Shown: one piece after another, positions 38,579 to 48,516 of the stretch | Numbering within the stretch: position 1 is the stretch's first letter | How the letters are laid out: the number at the start of each line of letters is the position of its first letter | The notes under the pieces: model-generated | Databases searched by the model: none | The model's input: only the letters and a program-made list of their open reading frames with translations | Told to the model about the DNA's origin: nothing | Assembly: GCA_013215295.1 (NCBI GenBank) | Contig: JABSOZ010000011.1 | Location: forward strand, 1-64,000 | Source of the DNA: Colwellia sp. | GTDB lineage: Bacteria > Pseudomonadota > Gammaproteobacteria > Enterobacterales > Alteromonadaceae | Direction: 5' to 3' | Length of the DNA stretch: 64,000 bases | Program-made: the position numbers and the translations under genes

Positions 38579-39964
38579 ATGTTCACTAACGTAAAACGCA
38601 GAAATTGGTTGTTATACCTAGTCAAGATTATATTTATAACTTTGCTCATTCGCCCAGCTTTAGCACATCAAGCGGGTATTATTGACAGCCATATCAGCGT
38701 TAGACATACCACCGTTAACTGGGTGTATACTTTACCGAATGTGCAATTAGATACGCTTTATTTATCTAACTTCTTGCTTGATAACAACCAAAACAATGTA
38801 AAAACACTTACTCCATCACAAGCCTTACCTTATGTTATTAATAATCTTTATGTGTTTAATAATAATGATCGCTGCAGGATCGTTAAGGCAGATACAAATT
38901 ATTTAGCAAAGATTAAATCAGCCCAGTTTTTTCTCACTTGGCGTTGTAAAAATATCTTAGACAATGTTTTATTGAGAGATAAAAATGCGATTTTACCTAA
39001 CAGTACTGTTTCAATGGAAATGGAAGAAATTTCTTTTAGTTCCGAAGATGAATCTAAAAAAAGACAAAACTACAAAAACTTCACCCGATTAAGTATTGCA
39101 GGACAAAGTAAGAATTTCCTTTTCTCTAAAGACCAAATGAATCATAAAATACCGGTTGGTTCATTATTAAATTTATGGCAAAAAACGTTAGTTGATGATG
39201 TACTTAATGAGGGTATTTCGACTGAACTTAAACATGTGCTTTCCGTGATAAACGATAGAAATAATGCTCCCACAAATATGGTTAATAACAGTAACAACCA
39301 ACTTTCAGCCAGTATCTTGCTTGATGAAAGTAAAAATTATAATGATTTTTGGCAAGCTAGACATTTCATCAATGTTGGTTTTGAGCACATCTTATTAGGC
39401 TTAGACCATGTATTATTTTTAATAGGACTTATGCTATTAATCACCAACGTTAGGCAACTCGTTCTTTTTGTTACTTGTTTCACTCTAGCCCATTCCGTTT
39501 CCCTTACGCTTTCGGTAATGGATGTTGTTAATGCCCCTATTTCAGTCATAGAAAGTCTCATTGCTTTAACCATTATTTATGTCGCAATAGAAAACATTTG
39601 GTTATTAAAAAAAGTTAAATCCGGAAAAAGTTTGAGTCAGTTATCTAGGTATCGCTGGCTGTTGATCTTAATCTTTGGCTTTATTCATGGTTTTGGTTTC
39701 TCCTTTATTTTAAAGCAAATAGGTCATGAAGAAGATTTATTAGCATCATTACTGTTTTTTAATCTAGGTGTTGAACTAGGTCAATTACTCATTGTACTAC
39801 CCATGTTTTTAGGCCTAAGAAAATTTACTCAAATTATCATTAATGATCGTTCTTCAATCTCAACCAATCATAAACTAAGAATGGGGTTGAGCTATTTTAA
39901 ATACTTGGTCTCTGTTATGACGGGGCTAATGGGTTATTATTGGTTTTTGTTGCGTAGCTTTTAG
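38579..39964 (+). CDS. HupE/UreJ-family membrane protein
   Basis: 461 aa; C-terminal GFEHILLGLDHVLFLIGLMLL and FGFIHGFGFSFIL. Confidence 0.88.
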   Translation: MFTNVKRRNWLLYLVKIIFITLLIRPALAHQAGIIDSHISVRHTTVNWVYTLPNVQLDTLYLSNFLLDNNQNNVKTLTPSQALPYVINNLYVFNNNDRCRIVKADTNYLAKIKSAQFFLTWRCKNILDNVLLRDKNAILPNSTVSMEMEEISFSSEDESKKRQNYKNFTRLSIAGQSKNFLFSKDQMNHKIPVGSLLNLWQKTLVDDVLNEGISTELKHVLSVINDRNNAPTNMVNNSNNQLSASILLDESKNYNDFWQARHFINVGFEHILLGLDHVLFLIGLMLLITNVRQLVLFVTCFTLAHSVSLTLSVMDVVNAPISVIESLIALTIIYVAIENIWLLKKVKSGKSLSQLSRYRWLLILIFGFIHGFGFSFILKQIGHEEDLLASLLFFNLGVELGQLLIVLPMFLGLRKFTQIIINDRSSISTNHKLRMGLSYFKYLVSVMTGLMGYYWFLLRSF

Positions 39965-40026
39965 TAGGTCAATAAAAAATGATCTGATTATCAGATATTT
40001 TATAAACTTAATTTTCCGCAACCTCC

Positions 40027-41076
40027 TTATAATTTGTTTTCAGTAACGATAATGAGTGGCTTAAAATTATTTTTTGCGAAAAACGTTTGAAATTTTTCTG
40101 TTTTGTACATTTTCAAAAGCCCAGCCAACCCAGCAGCCCCAGATGGCGTTGTTGAAATATTATTTTCTTGAAGAATACGAGTAGCATCTATTGATTCTTT
40201 ATCACTGATGGTTAAATAATCAACGTGTGCCTTTTCTAAAGCGTTAAAAGCGACTAATGAAGGTGCTTTACAGTCAAGTCTTCCCATAATTGATACATTA
40301 CCTTCTACCGTAGTTGCAATGCCATTTCGGTGACTCGTTCGCAAACAAGGTGCAAATTCAGATTCGACAACAATAATTTCTGGTTGCTGCTGCCAATATT
40401 TTCTGATCATATATGCCATTGAGGCCGCAAGGCCACCCACGCCTGCCTGTATAAAAACATGTGATGGCCATTTTTTTATTTGAGTAAATTGTTCTCGAAG
40501 CTCATTTGCTATTACGGTATATCCTTCCATAACTAACGAGGGGGGATAGGTATAACCTTTCCAAGACCCATCTGCCAATAAAACACCATGACTAGAATTC
40601 GCATCTTTAATTGCAGCGTCGACACTTTCTTCGTATGTTTTACCTGATCGAACAACAACAGCACACTTTTCAATTAGACGTTTTTCAAATTCTTCAGGCA
40701 CCTCCTCTGACAGATGTATGATTGCTTTTGCTCCAAATATTTTTGCACCACTCGCCACAGCAAGACCATGATTACCAGCACTCGCACAAATAAACGTGGT
40801 TGAACTGGAAAAGTGCTTGAATTCAATACTCGTATATTGTTCAAGGGTTAATTTTTTCCCTGTTACTGCTAACCATTTATCAGCTAATAGTGTGGCTACT
40901 GCATAAATACCACCCAATGCCTTAAAAGATCCTAAGCCCATTCTATGGCTCTCGTCTTTAATGAAAACATCTAACTGCGCAATCGATTTCAACTGTATAA
41001 GAGGAGATTTTTCATACATTGGACAAGCATTTAATAAGAGTTGGGGGTTAATATAATTAGGGTTAAATTCAGTCAT
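40027..41076 (-). CDS. PLP-dependent lyase, diaminopropionate ammonia-lyase/threonine dehydratase-like
   Basis: 349 aa; KDESHRMGLGSFKALGGIYAV PLP-lysine region, GNHGLAVA, QAGVGGLAASM. Confidence 0.82.
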   Translation of the reverse strand: MTEFNPNYINPQLLLNACPMYEKSPLIQLKSIAQLDVFIKDESHRMGLGSFKALGGIYAVATLLADKWLAVTGKKLTLEQYTSIEFKHFSSSTTFICASAGNHGLAVASGAKIFGAKAIIHLSEEVPEEFEKRLIEKCAVVVRSGKTYEESVDAAIKDANSSHGVLLADGSWKGYTYPPSLVMEGYTVIANELREQFTQIKKWPSHVFIQAGVGGLAASMAYMIRKYWQQQPEIIVVESEFAPCLRTSHRNGIATTVEGNVSIMGRLDCKAPSLVAFNALEKAHVDYLTISDKESIDATRILQENNISTTPSGAAGLAGLLKMYKTEKFQTFFAKNNFKPLIIVTENKL

Positions 41077-41133
41077 TATCAGGCCTATATTTTAAGTTGA
41101 TTATTTATCGAAAACGTTGGGATTAGGTGAATT

Positions 41134-43002
41134 TCATGAGTAATTGGCTTTTTCTTTTATCGTTACTGAAGACAAAGGTGCAGCGCAACAAAGATATGCC
41201 CAATTTTTAGGTGCTAAAGAAACAGGGGGAATAATGTTTTCAATCTCGCCTTCAATACGATAAAGGCATGAACGACATGCCCCACTTCGACAGTTAGCTG
41301 TAATAGAAATCCCATTTTGCTCAGCTGCGTTGAGCAAAGAGCCATGATCTGGCTGCCAAATAATGTTGGATGTTTCACCCGACGCATGTACAAAACTGAT
41401 GGGCATTGACGTGGTTAACGAGGGTTCTTTATGGATAGGCTTTTTATAAATACCTTCTGCAATGGATTGCGGTGAATAAAACACATCTTGATGTATAACA
41501 TCATTACTAACGCCTTTTTTATTAAGTGCTTCACGCATAGATTGACTAAAGCTTGGTGCCCCACATAGAAATACTTGAAGATTATCTAACGATAGATTTT
41601 TCGTTATGTTTGATATGTTTATACGACCACTTTTTATATGTGCAGTTTGCGTTAAATCATGCTCTTGAGTAACAAATAGAAAGGGAGTCACATTTTCTAA
41701 CTGGCAAACATCTTCTAAAAGCTCTTGCCATAGAGCAGTGTCTTTCTCGTATCGTATACTGTGCGCCACATTAACTTTTGATGTGTAGGTAACATTTTTT
41801 AACGATGTTATTATTGATGTTGCCACCGTAATACCTATACCCGCAGTGATAATAAGCAATTCTTTTTGTGGCATTAAATATGGGCGCCAAGTCATAGAAG
41901 GGTCTACAAAGGGGCCACTCGCCAAAAGTGTATCACCTACTTGTAAACTTGAGTGAATCCATGGCGAAAACTTTGCTTGCCCCGTTTCTTTTTTAATACT
42001 AAGGCGTAAAAGCCCAGCATCACTCTTGTTCTTTGAAATAGTATAAGAACGTATTAACGGCCCATTTTCGCCTTGACCATGTAGTCGTAAATAGCTTGCC
42101 GGTTCAATATTACCCACCACATTAGTTAATGGGTCTTCGAACCAGAAACTTTCTACGTTGTGGCTTTCTTTGACTCTTTTAACTAATCGCATAAAGCGGG
42201 GCCATTGTTCTGGTCTTGGTGCTGTATTTGTTCTTGCTCCATCATTTATGGCATTTGGTGCAGGAGACAATATGCAAAGTTTGTCGCCTTTCTTTATTTT
42301 TCCGGCTTTTACTACTCTTGCATAAACACCGCAAAAAACATGTCCGTATTGACTCGATAAAAAGTGTGGAATATTAATATCTGATTCGCCAGTCGATGGA
42401 TTAACTGATGTCGCTTTGCAGCGATCTATGGGTCTTAAAATCTCCAACTCAACACTACCAATACAAATTCGTTGTCCAATTAAAGAAAACTCAACCCAAG
42501 GTTTTTCTGTTTCAATGATCAAATTTCCACGAAACCGCTGAGGATCAAGATCAATCCCCGCAGTTTTGGCCATAGCGTTAACTGTGCTGATATTAATGAT
42601 GGAGATATGCGCATCATTATGATCCCAATATGCGGTATGGTTGTTTGATTTCGATAACCCCACATCGTGATGATAAAACCATTCAGACAACTTATCTTTA
42701 TGATTTGCGTGTTTATTAATGGAAACTTTTTCTCCGTTTGGATGAGTCAAATAAAGCGATTTTTCACAGTATTCAACATTATAGAGTGGTAAATCTTCAT
42801 GCTGAGTCATACGTACAAATGCTTTGCAGGGTTGCCAGTCATGAGCCAAGTCTTGGGGGATTGAGCCATTTCTAATAGCCCAACGCCTATCATGTGGAAT
42901 ACCATTATGTTTATTCAGGTTTGTTTGAACAATCTCTTCACCACGAAACCCTTTGATTGGGTAACGCATGATACGTGATAGCTTACCGACTAGATTGTTC
43001 AT
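41134..43002 (-). CDS. Fusion protein: MOSC beta-barrel + MOSC + FAD/NAD(P) ferredoxin-reductase-type module + C-terminal 2Fe-2S ferredoxin
   Basis: 622 aa; N-term LSRIMRYPIKGFRGEEI (MOSC_N), RFRGNLIIE (MOSC), RLHGQGENGPLIRSYTIS and ITAGIGITVATSII (reductase), CRSGACRSCLYRIEGE (2Fe-2S). Confidence 0.9.
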   Translation of the reverse strand: MNNLVGKLSRIMRYPIKGFRGEEIVQTNLNKHNGIPHDRRWAIRNGSIPQDLAHDWQPCKAFVRMTQHEDLPLYNVEYCEKSLYLTHPNGEKVSINKHANHKDKLSEWFYHHDVGLSKSNNHTAYWDHNDAHISIINISTVNAMAKTAGIDLDPQRFRGNLIIETEKPWVEFSLIGQRICIGSVELEILRPIDRCKATSVNPSTGESDINIPHFLSSQYGHVFCGVYARVVKAGKIKKGDKLCILSPAPNAINDGARTNTAPRPEQWPRFMRLVKRVKESHNVESFWFEDPLTNVVGNIEPASYLRLHGQGENGPLIRSYTISKNKSDAGLLRLSIKKETGQAKFSPWIHSSLQVGDTLLASGPFVDPSMTWRPYLMPQKELLIITAGIGITVATSIITSLKNVTYTSKVNVAHSIRYEKDTALWQELLEDVCQLENVTPFLFVTQEHDLTQTAHIKSGRINISNITKNLSLDNLQVFLCGAPSFSQSMREALNKKGVSNDVIHQDVFYSPQSIAEGIYKKPIHKEPSLTTSMPISFVHASGETSNIIWQPDHGSLLNAAEQNGISITANCRSGACRSCLYRIEGEIENIIPPVSLAPKNWAYLCCAAPLSSVTIKEKANYS

Positions 43003-43170
43003 ACATTTTTTCCTTTGTGAATGACCATAAATTATCGTCTTCGCATGTTATATGTCTTGAGATACCGTGTATAAGTAGTTTATATTCAAGACGTGAACTT
43101 TATATGGCATTATTGAGGCTTTTATGAGTATTATTTTTCATTTTTTCAATAATTATGATCGGATCTGTTT

Positions 43171-43653
43171 ATGGATATAACAATAGATAAGTTAGACCGT
43201 ATTATCCTTGAACAATTACAACATAATGCTAGGTTAAGTCTTGAGGCTTTAGCGGATGCTTGTGGGCTGTCGTCAGCGTCGGTGCAACGTAGAGTGAAGC
43301 GTTTACGAGAAGCTAATATTATTGAAAACGAAGTTGTTGTTTTGAACCCAAGTGCTTTAGGTCAAAACATGACCTTTATTGTGATGGTTGAGTTGGAACG
43401 CGAACGTATTGATCAGCTGGATGCTTTTCGTCGAATTGTTAAAAAAGAGATTCAAGTTCAACAGTGTTATTACGTAACAGGTGAAGCCGATTTCACCTTA
43501 ATTTGTACCGCACGAGACATGCTTGATTTTGAAGCGCTTACTCGACGTTTGTTTTTTGAAAACACAAATATCAGGCGCTTTAGAACATCGGTTGTGATGG
43601 AACGTACTAAAGTAGGACTAACGATATCAACAGCAGAAAACATCCGTGAATAA
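43171..43653 (+). CDS. Lrp/AsnC-family transcriptional regulator
   Basis: 160 aa; LDRIILEQLQHNARLSLEALADACGLSSASVQRRVKRLREANII. Confidence 0.95.
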   Translation: MDITIDKLDRIILEQLQHNARLSLEALADACGLSSASVQRRVKRLREANIIENEVVVLNPSALGQNMTFIVMVELERERIDQLDAFRRIVKKEIQVQQCYYVTGEADFTLICTARDMLDFEALTRRLFFENTNIRRFRTSVVMERTKVGLTISTAENIRE

Positions 43654-43684
43654 GGTTTAATTAAGCCTCACTAGATGACATTAT

Positions 43685-43885
43685 TCATTTTTTATTAAGC
43701 CGTTTCATCGTTAATGGCATAACAATATAAGAAATAATAGGGACGATAATAGCAACGATTATACTTACTTGTAGCAGTTTATTTTCAGGTAAATAGGGTT
43801 GTAGCCATGCTGGAATAAAATAGACTAACGGGACCAAGGCTAAATAATTGATCAGTGCTATTAGGTGTTTATTAGGAGCTTTCAT
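43685..43885 (-). CDS. Small two-TM membrane protein
   Basis: Start at MKAPNKHLIALINYL preferred over the ORF-track start; two hydrophobic segments. Confidence 0.6.
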   Translation of the reverse strand: MKAPNKHLIALINYLALVPLVYFIPAWLQPYLPENKLLQVSIIVAIIVPIISYIVMPLTMKRLNKK

Positions 43886-43949
43886 TAATCTTTCCTCACA
43901 AAAGTATCGTGAAGAGCAAATGCTCTGCACGATAAATAAAAGTTAAACG

Positions 43950-44576
43950 CTATTGCTGAACTTGGCTCGCTTGCAAAAAGCTATTGTATACCCAGCGATA
44001 GGAAGTGTGTTGCCCTAAAACGCCGCCAAGCTCCATGCCTTTTTCGCTGCGCCAGTCGTCCATAACTTCTGCTAATACCGACGCCCAAGTGGCTACTTTC
44101 ACGCCGGCCTGTGTCATTCGATGAATGGAAGCTTCAGCAACCGCTTTATTCCAAGTACCTGAAGCATCTACGACCGCGTAAACATCATAGCCTTCCGCTA
44201 CCGCTGATATCGCAGGAAACATCAAACAAACATCCGTTACGAGACCCGCCATTATTATTTTTTTACGACCCGTGGCTTCAATGGCTTTTTTGAACTCAGG
44301 GCTTTTCCATGCATTAATTTCCCCTGCTCGTTCAATGACTTCATCACCTAAAATATCGGTAATTTCTGGCATTATTGGTCCATTAGGTCCATCCGGCATA
44401 CTCGCGGTAGTTATCGTCGGCATGCCGACAACTTTTGCCATTGAACATAAGCCTTTAATATTTTCTGTCATCAAGTGCGCATCTTGATCTCGACAACTGA
44501 CCAGTAAACCTGTTTGATGATCAATCATTGCTAATACCGCATTATCTACTGTTAATGTTTCTGCAAACTTGTTCAT
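43950..44576 (-). CDS. Isochorismatase-family hydrolase (YcaC-like)
   Basis: 208 aa; AMIDHQTGLLVSCRDQD, KKIIMAGLVTDVCLMFPAISAVAEGYDVYAVVDASGTWN. Confidence 0.9.
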   Translation of the reverse strand: MNKFAETLTVDNAVLAMIDHQTGLLVSCRDQDAHLMTENIKGLCSMAKVVGMPTITTASMPDGPNGPIMPEITDILGDEVIERAGEINAWKSPEFKKAIEATGRKKIIMAGLVTDVCLMFPAISAVAEGYDVYAVVDASGTWNKAVAEASIHRMTQAGVKVATWASVLAEVMDDWRSEKGMELGGVLGQHTSYRWVYNSFLQASQVQQ

Positions 44577-44613
44577 TTTTTCTCTCCGCTTATTTCAGCT
44601 TAGTTCTGTTAAT

Positions 44614-45303
44614 TTATACTGATTGACTAACAACAACGATTTCAACATTGTTATTGGCAGTGATTTTAGTTTTATAAGCACGTATCAGGTCACCATCCTC
44701 TGCACTAAAGGTACTGTTTTCATCGGAGAACTCAGCTGCTCCTTGGCTGACATAAGCCAAAACTTCTTTGTCATAGCTAATACTTTCACCCGAAGATAAA
44801 CGTACTATTTCGATCACTGTTTGACTGTTAAAGGTTTTATCTTGATTCTTATTGCCGCCATAAATACGAGTAACGCCATTGGTTTTTAAGGTGTAGTGTT
44901 TATATCCAGCTCGCTGGCCTGATTCATCAGGTAAAACCCATAGCTGTAACATTCTATTTTTAGTACTGTCAGGGTTCACTTCGTTATGTGAGAAACCTTC
45001 TCCACCCGCACGTTGAACCTGTGCCTCACCTACATTCAAACTTTGCCCATGCTCCAAAGATCCTTCATGGCTCACCCGACCATTCATCATTATTGATATA
45101 ACATCGATCTCTTTATGCGAGTGCATATGGGTTTGACCATGAGGATTAAACTGTGCATCTGCTAGGTAAACGAAGTTACCAATGCCATCGAAGGTATTTG
45201 GTGCTTTTCTGCTACCAAATACACGAAGGTCAGTGACTAAACGATGCTCAGTTAAGCCCGCAAAACCACCTAACGGTAACGATTTTTTACTCAATATATT
45301 CAT
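44614..45303 (-). CDS. Pirin family protein
   Basis: 229 aa; FNPHGQTHMHSHKEIDVISIMMNGRVSHEGSLEHGQSLNVGEAQVQRAGGEGFSHNE. Confidence 0.9.
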   Translation of the reverse strand: MNILSKKSLPLGGFAGLTEHRLVTDLRVFGSRKAPNTFDGIGNFVYLADAQFNPHGQTHMHSHKEIDVISIMMNGRVSHEGSLEHGQSLNVGEAQVQRAGGEGFSHNEVNPDSTKNRMLQLWVLPDESGQRAGYKHYTLKTNGVTRIYGGNKNQDKTFNSQTVIEIVRLSSGESISYDKEVLAYVSQGAAEFSDENSTFSAEDGDLIRAYKTKITANNNVEIVVVSQSV

Positions 45304-45427
45304 GTTTTTCTCCAGCGATTAATGTTGTTCATTGCTTTATGCCAATAATAATAAGCGTAAAACATTGTTTGATAAATACGCCTTTGTTGATATGATAAAT
45401 TCATTTTTGACAACAAAGAGCCTTCTT

Positions 45428-46327
45428 ATGGAAAATGATTTAAATGACATGATGGTTTTTTTAGCGGTTGTTGAAACGGGGAGCTTTACCCTCGCGGCTG
45501 ATAGGTTAGGCATTCCTAAAGCAAATGTTAGTCGAAAAGTTTCTCGATTAGAGCAACATCTTGATATTACTTTACTTGAACGTTCAACACGTTCTCAACA
45601 TTTAACAGAAGCAGGAAAGCGTTATTTAGTTCACTGTAAACGTGTGCACGAAGAATTGGATTTAGCCACAGCCTCAATTTCAGAACTACAACATAGCTAC
45701 AAGGGACATTTGAAAGTGGGGGCATCCGTTGCTACAGGGCAACAAATTTTAAAGCCAGCCTTAGCCAGCTTTATGCATCAATACCCTGAATTAACCGTGC
45801 AACTCAATTTAATTAATCGGCGAATTGATTTCATTGAAGAAGGATATGATGTTGTTATTCGTATAGGGCAATTAGTTGATTCATTGTTGATTGCTAAAAA
45901 ACTCGGTACGGTTTCAAGAAGGATATTTGCTAGCCCTACCTATATTGCTAAACATGGAAAACCCAGTAGCGTAGAGCAATTAATTAAACATCAACTGCTT
46001 ATCATGAATCCAATTAATAATGATCTAAAGTTGACACTCGTTTCCTCAACAGATGATGACTATATAATAAACTGTAAGCCACGCTTATTAGTTGATGATT
46101 TTTCGGTTCTGAAGCAGTCGATCGTCGATGGCTTAGGTATTGCGGTGTTACCAGAATATATGGGCCGCGAGGAAGTTTCATCTGGAAAATTAGTGAAGAT
46201 ATTACCCGACTGGGGTATGGCTGACGTTGACATCTATGCACTTTACCCGCGTAATCGAGCAAAAATACCAAAAGTAAAAGCATTCTTAAACTTTGTTACC
46301 AAACTATATACCAACGCATTAAAGTAA
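45428..46327 (+). CDS. LysR-family transcriptional regulator
   Basis: MENDLNDMMVFLAVVETGSFTLAADRLGIPKANVSRKVSRLEQHLDITLLERSTRS; internal ATG preferred over ORF-track start. Confidence 0.93.
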   Translation: MENDLNDMMVFLAVVETGSFTLAADRLGIPKANVSRKVSRLEQHLDITLLERSTRSQHLTEAGKRYLVHCKRVHEELDLATASISELQHSYKGHLKVGASVATGQQILKPALASFMHQYPELTVQLNLINRRIDFIEEGYDVVIRIGQLVDSLLIAKKLGTVSRRIFASPTYIAKHGKPSSVEQLIKHQLLIMNPINNDLKLTLVSSTDDDYIINCKPRLLVDDFSVLKQSIVDGLGIAVLPEYMGREEVSSGKLVKILPDWGMADVDIYALYPRNRAKIPKVKAFLNFVTKLYTNALK

Positions 46328-46389
46328 AAAAAAGGAAGCTGCGCTACCCCTGAATCAGTACCTGTAGGGAGTTAATTGAAAAAATTCAT

Positions 46390-47670
46390 TTAATGCTGAA
46401 AAGGAAACCTTATAGTGAATTTACTGCCAGACAACTCTGTTGCATTGGAAATGAGTAATGTCCCATTATGCCAGTCCAATATTCGCTTCACGATGGCTAG
46501 CCCAATACCATGTCCCTTCACTTGATTTAAACTGTTTTCAGCTCTAAAAAATGGCTTTAGAATGTTTTCTCGCTGTGCTGTGGGAACACCATCACCATCA
46601 TCTGAAATACTAATGATTATGTTACGATTCTCATGAGAAAGTTCAACTAAAACCTGACCCCGCCCGTAGTTAATCGCATTTTGTAAAAGGTTGTTCAATA
46701 CCATAGTGATGTATTTATTATCTGCTAATACAAGTTTATTATTAGACAGGTTTATAAACGATAATTTTAAATTATTAGACTTTTTTCTTTTAATACAAGA
46801 TTGAATAAGTTCAGCTATATTCACCGGAACTTTTTTAATTTCCACCATATTTTGCTCAAGACGAGCGTAATTGAGCAGTGTTTCCACCAGGGAGGTCATT
46901 TCATCGACATCATCCCCAAGTTGCAGCTCTAACTCTTGACGTAATTGTATATCTTCAACTTCTTGTAAAGTGTCAATACCAAACCTAATTCTAGCCAATG
47001 GTGTGCGTAAATCATGTGATACCGCCGTACTAAGCAATTTCACATCAGCAATGAGATTTTCAATCCGTTGTGCCATATTGTTAAATTCAACTTCAATATC
47101 ATAAATATAAGAAAGGGAATTATGACTGATGCGTTTATCCAATTTTCCTTCACCAAATGCTCTTGCTGCGGATCTTAAAGATAACAACTGTTTTACTAAC
47201 GGATATGCCCATAACAGGAATAATGATATAAGCACAAGATAGAAAGCGGTGGTCCAAAGGTAATGAGTTGAAGCGTTAGCGCTTTTGTTAAGCAAAGGTG
47301 CGCGCAAGATAAGAATTTCATCTTTAGCGGGTAAAAAATAGTGGTACGACAGGCTTTTACGGGTTTCTAACAGTACCGGAACTCCTCGTTTCATCTGTGC
47401 AAGTAGTGACTGAGGTAATGGTGATTCGTTTGCGGGTTGCAATATTAATGAATATTGGTTTATGTCTGGCCAATGAGACAAAAAAGCTTTGCTACTCGGC
47501 GATTTATCTGCCGTTTTCGCTAAATTATCACCTAGTTTCCTTAGAACGTCGATGGCATCAGGCGATGAATTTTCGGGAGAGTATTGTGCATAGGCTTGAT
47601 CAAATAACCAACCTAGCCCGAGCGTTGCAACAACGGTAACCACTATTAATGAAGACTTTAGAATGCGCAT
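46390..47670 (-). CDS. Sensor histidine kinase (HAMP, RstB/EnvZ-like)
   Basis: 426 aa; AVSHDLRTPLARIRFGIDTLQ, SDDGDGVPTAQRENILKPFFRAENS, GHGIGLAIVKRI. Confidence 0.93.
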   Translation of the reverse strand: MRILKSSLIVVTVVATLGLGWLFDQAYAQYSPENSSPDAIDVLRKLGDNLAKTADKSPSSKAFLSHWPDINQYSLILQPANESPLPQSLLAQMKRGVPVLLETRKSLSYHYFLPAKDEILILRAPLLNKSANASTHYLWTTAFYLVLISLFLLWAYPLVKQLLSLRSAARAFGEGKLDKRISHNSLSYIYDIEVEFNNMAQRIENLIADVKLLSTAVSHDLRTPLARIRFGIDTLQEVEDIQLRQELELQLGDDVDEMTSLVETLLNYARLEQNMVEIKKVPVNIAELIQSCIKRKKSNNLKLSFINLSNNKLVLADNKYITMVLNNLLQNAINYGRGQVLVELSHENRNIIISISDDGDGVPTAQRENILKPFFRAENSLNQVKGHGIGLAIVKRILDWHNGTLLISNATELSGSKFTIRFPFQH

Positions 47671-47673
47671 ATT

Positions 47674-48432
47674 TTACCAAGCGTCCTTCACTAATAAATA
47701 CCCTTTTCCCCAAATCGTCTTAATCCGGTAGGGTTGATCAGTATTATCATTTAATTTTTTACGTAATTTTGAGATCCGTAAATCAATTGAGCGGTCAAAG
47801 CCATCATACTCATAGCCTTTTAAAAGCATCATTAATTCCGAACGTGCCACAATTTGCCCTGCACGCTCCGCTAAGATCCAAAGTAAATCAAATTCTTTAG
47901 TTGATATATTAATGATTTCATCATCAAGCACGACAGAACGTGCTTGTGCATCAATGATAAATTTTCCTAGGATGAGTTTAACGCTGTTGTCATTATTGGT
48001 ATTATTTTCTAATACCTGTTCTTGCAGAGGCGTTGCTGCTTGACGCTTTAACCACTTGTCTATTCTCGCTAATAAAGCTCTTGCGCGTAAAGGTTTAGTT
48101 AAATAATCATCGGCCCCCGCATCCAGACCTAATACTTCATCTATTTCTTCATCTCTTGCTGTTACCATGATGATGGCGTTGGTAAAAGCAGGCCTTACCG
48201 CTTTACAGACATCGAAACCATCTAAGCCGGGCAACATGCCATCTAAAACAACAATGTCTGGGTTGTGCTTTTTAATATAATCAACCGCTAAATCGCCACG
48301 TCCTATCACCGTGACGGTAAAGTTTTTTAACACCAGATATTTCTTCATCCACTGAGCTAAACTTTCGTCATCTTCAACAATGAGAATATTTGCGATGAAA
48401 TCACTAGTATGTTGCTGTTCAATGACTGTCAT
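47674..48432 (-). CDS. OmpR-family response regulator
   Basis: 252 aa; NILIVEDDESLAQWMKKYL, VLDGMLPGLDGFDVC, C-terminal Trans_reg_C winged helix. Confidence 0.93.
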   Translation of the reverse strand: MTVIEQQHTSDFIANILIVEDDESLAQWMKKYLVLKNFTVTVIGRGDLAVDYIKKHNPDIVVLDGMLPGLDGFDVCKAVRPAFTNAIIMVTARDEEIDEVLGLDAGADDYLTKPLRARALLARIDKWLKRQAATPLQEQVLENNTNNDNSVKLILGKFIIDAQARSVVLDDEIINISTKEFDLLWILAERAGQIVARSELMMLLKGYEYDGFDRSIDLRISKLRKKLNDNTDQPYRIKTIWGKGYLLVKDAW

Positions 48433-48516
48433 GATTAAAGTTAAAGCCTTGGCAATTTTTTCAGAAAAAGTGAAATGGCATATTCCACGTTTCCTGTTAT
48501 AAAGTAAACGTTTGTC

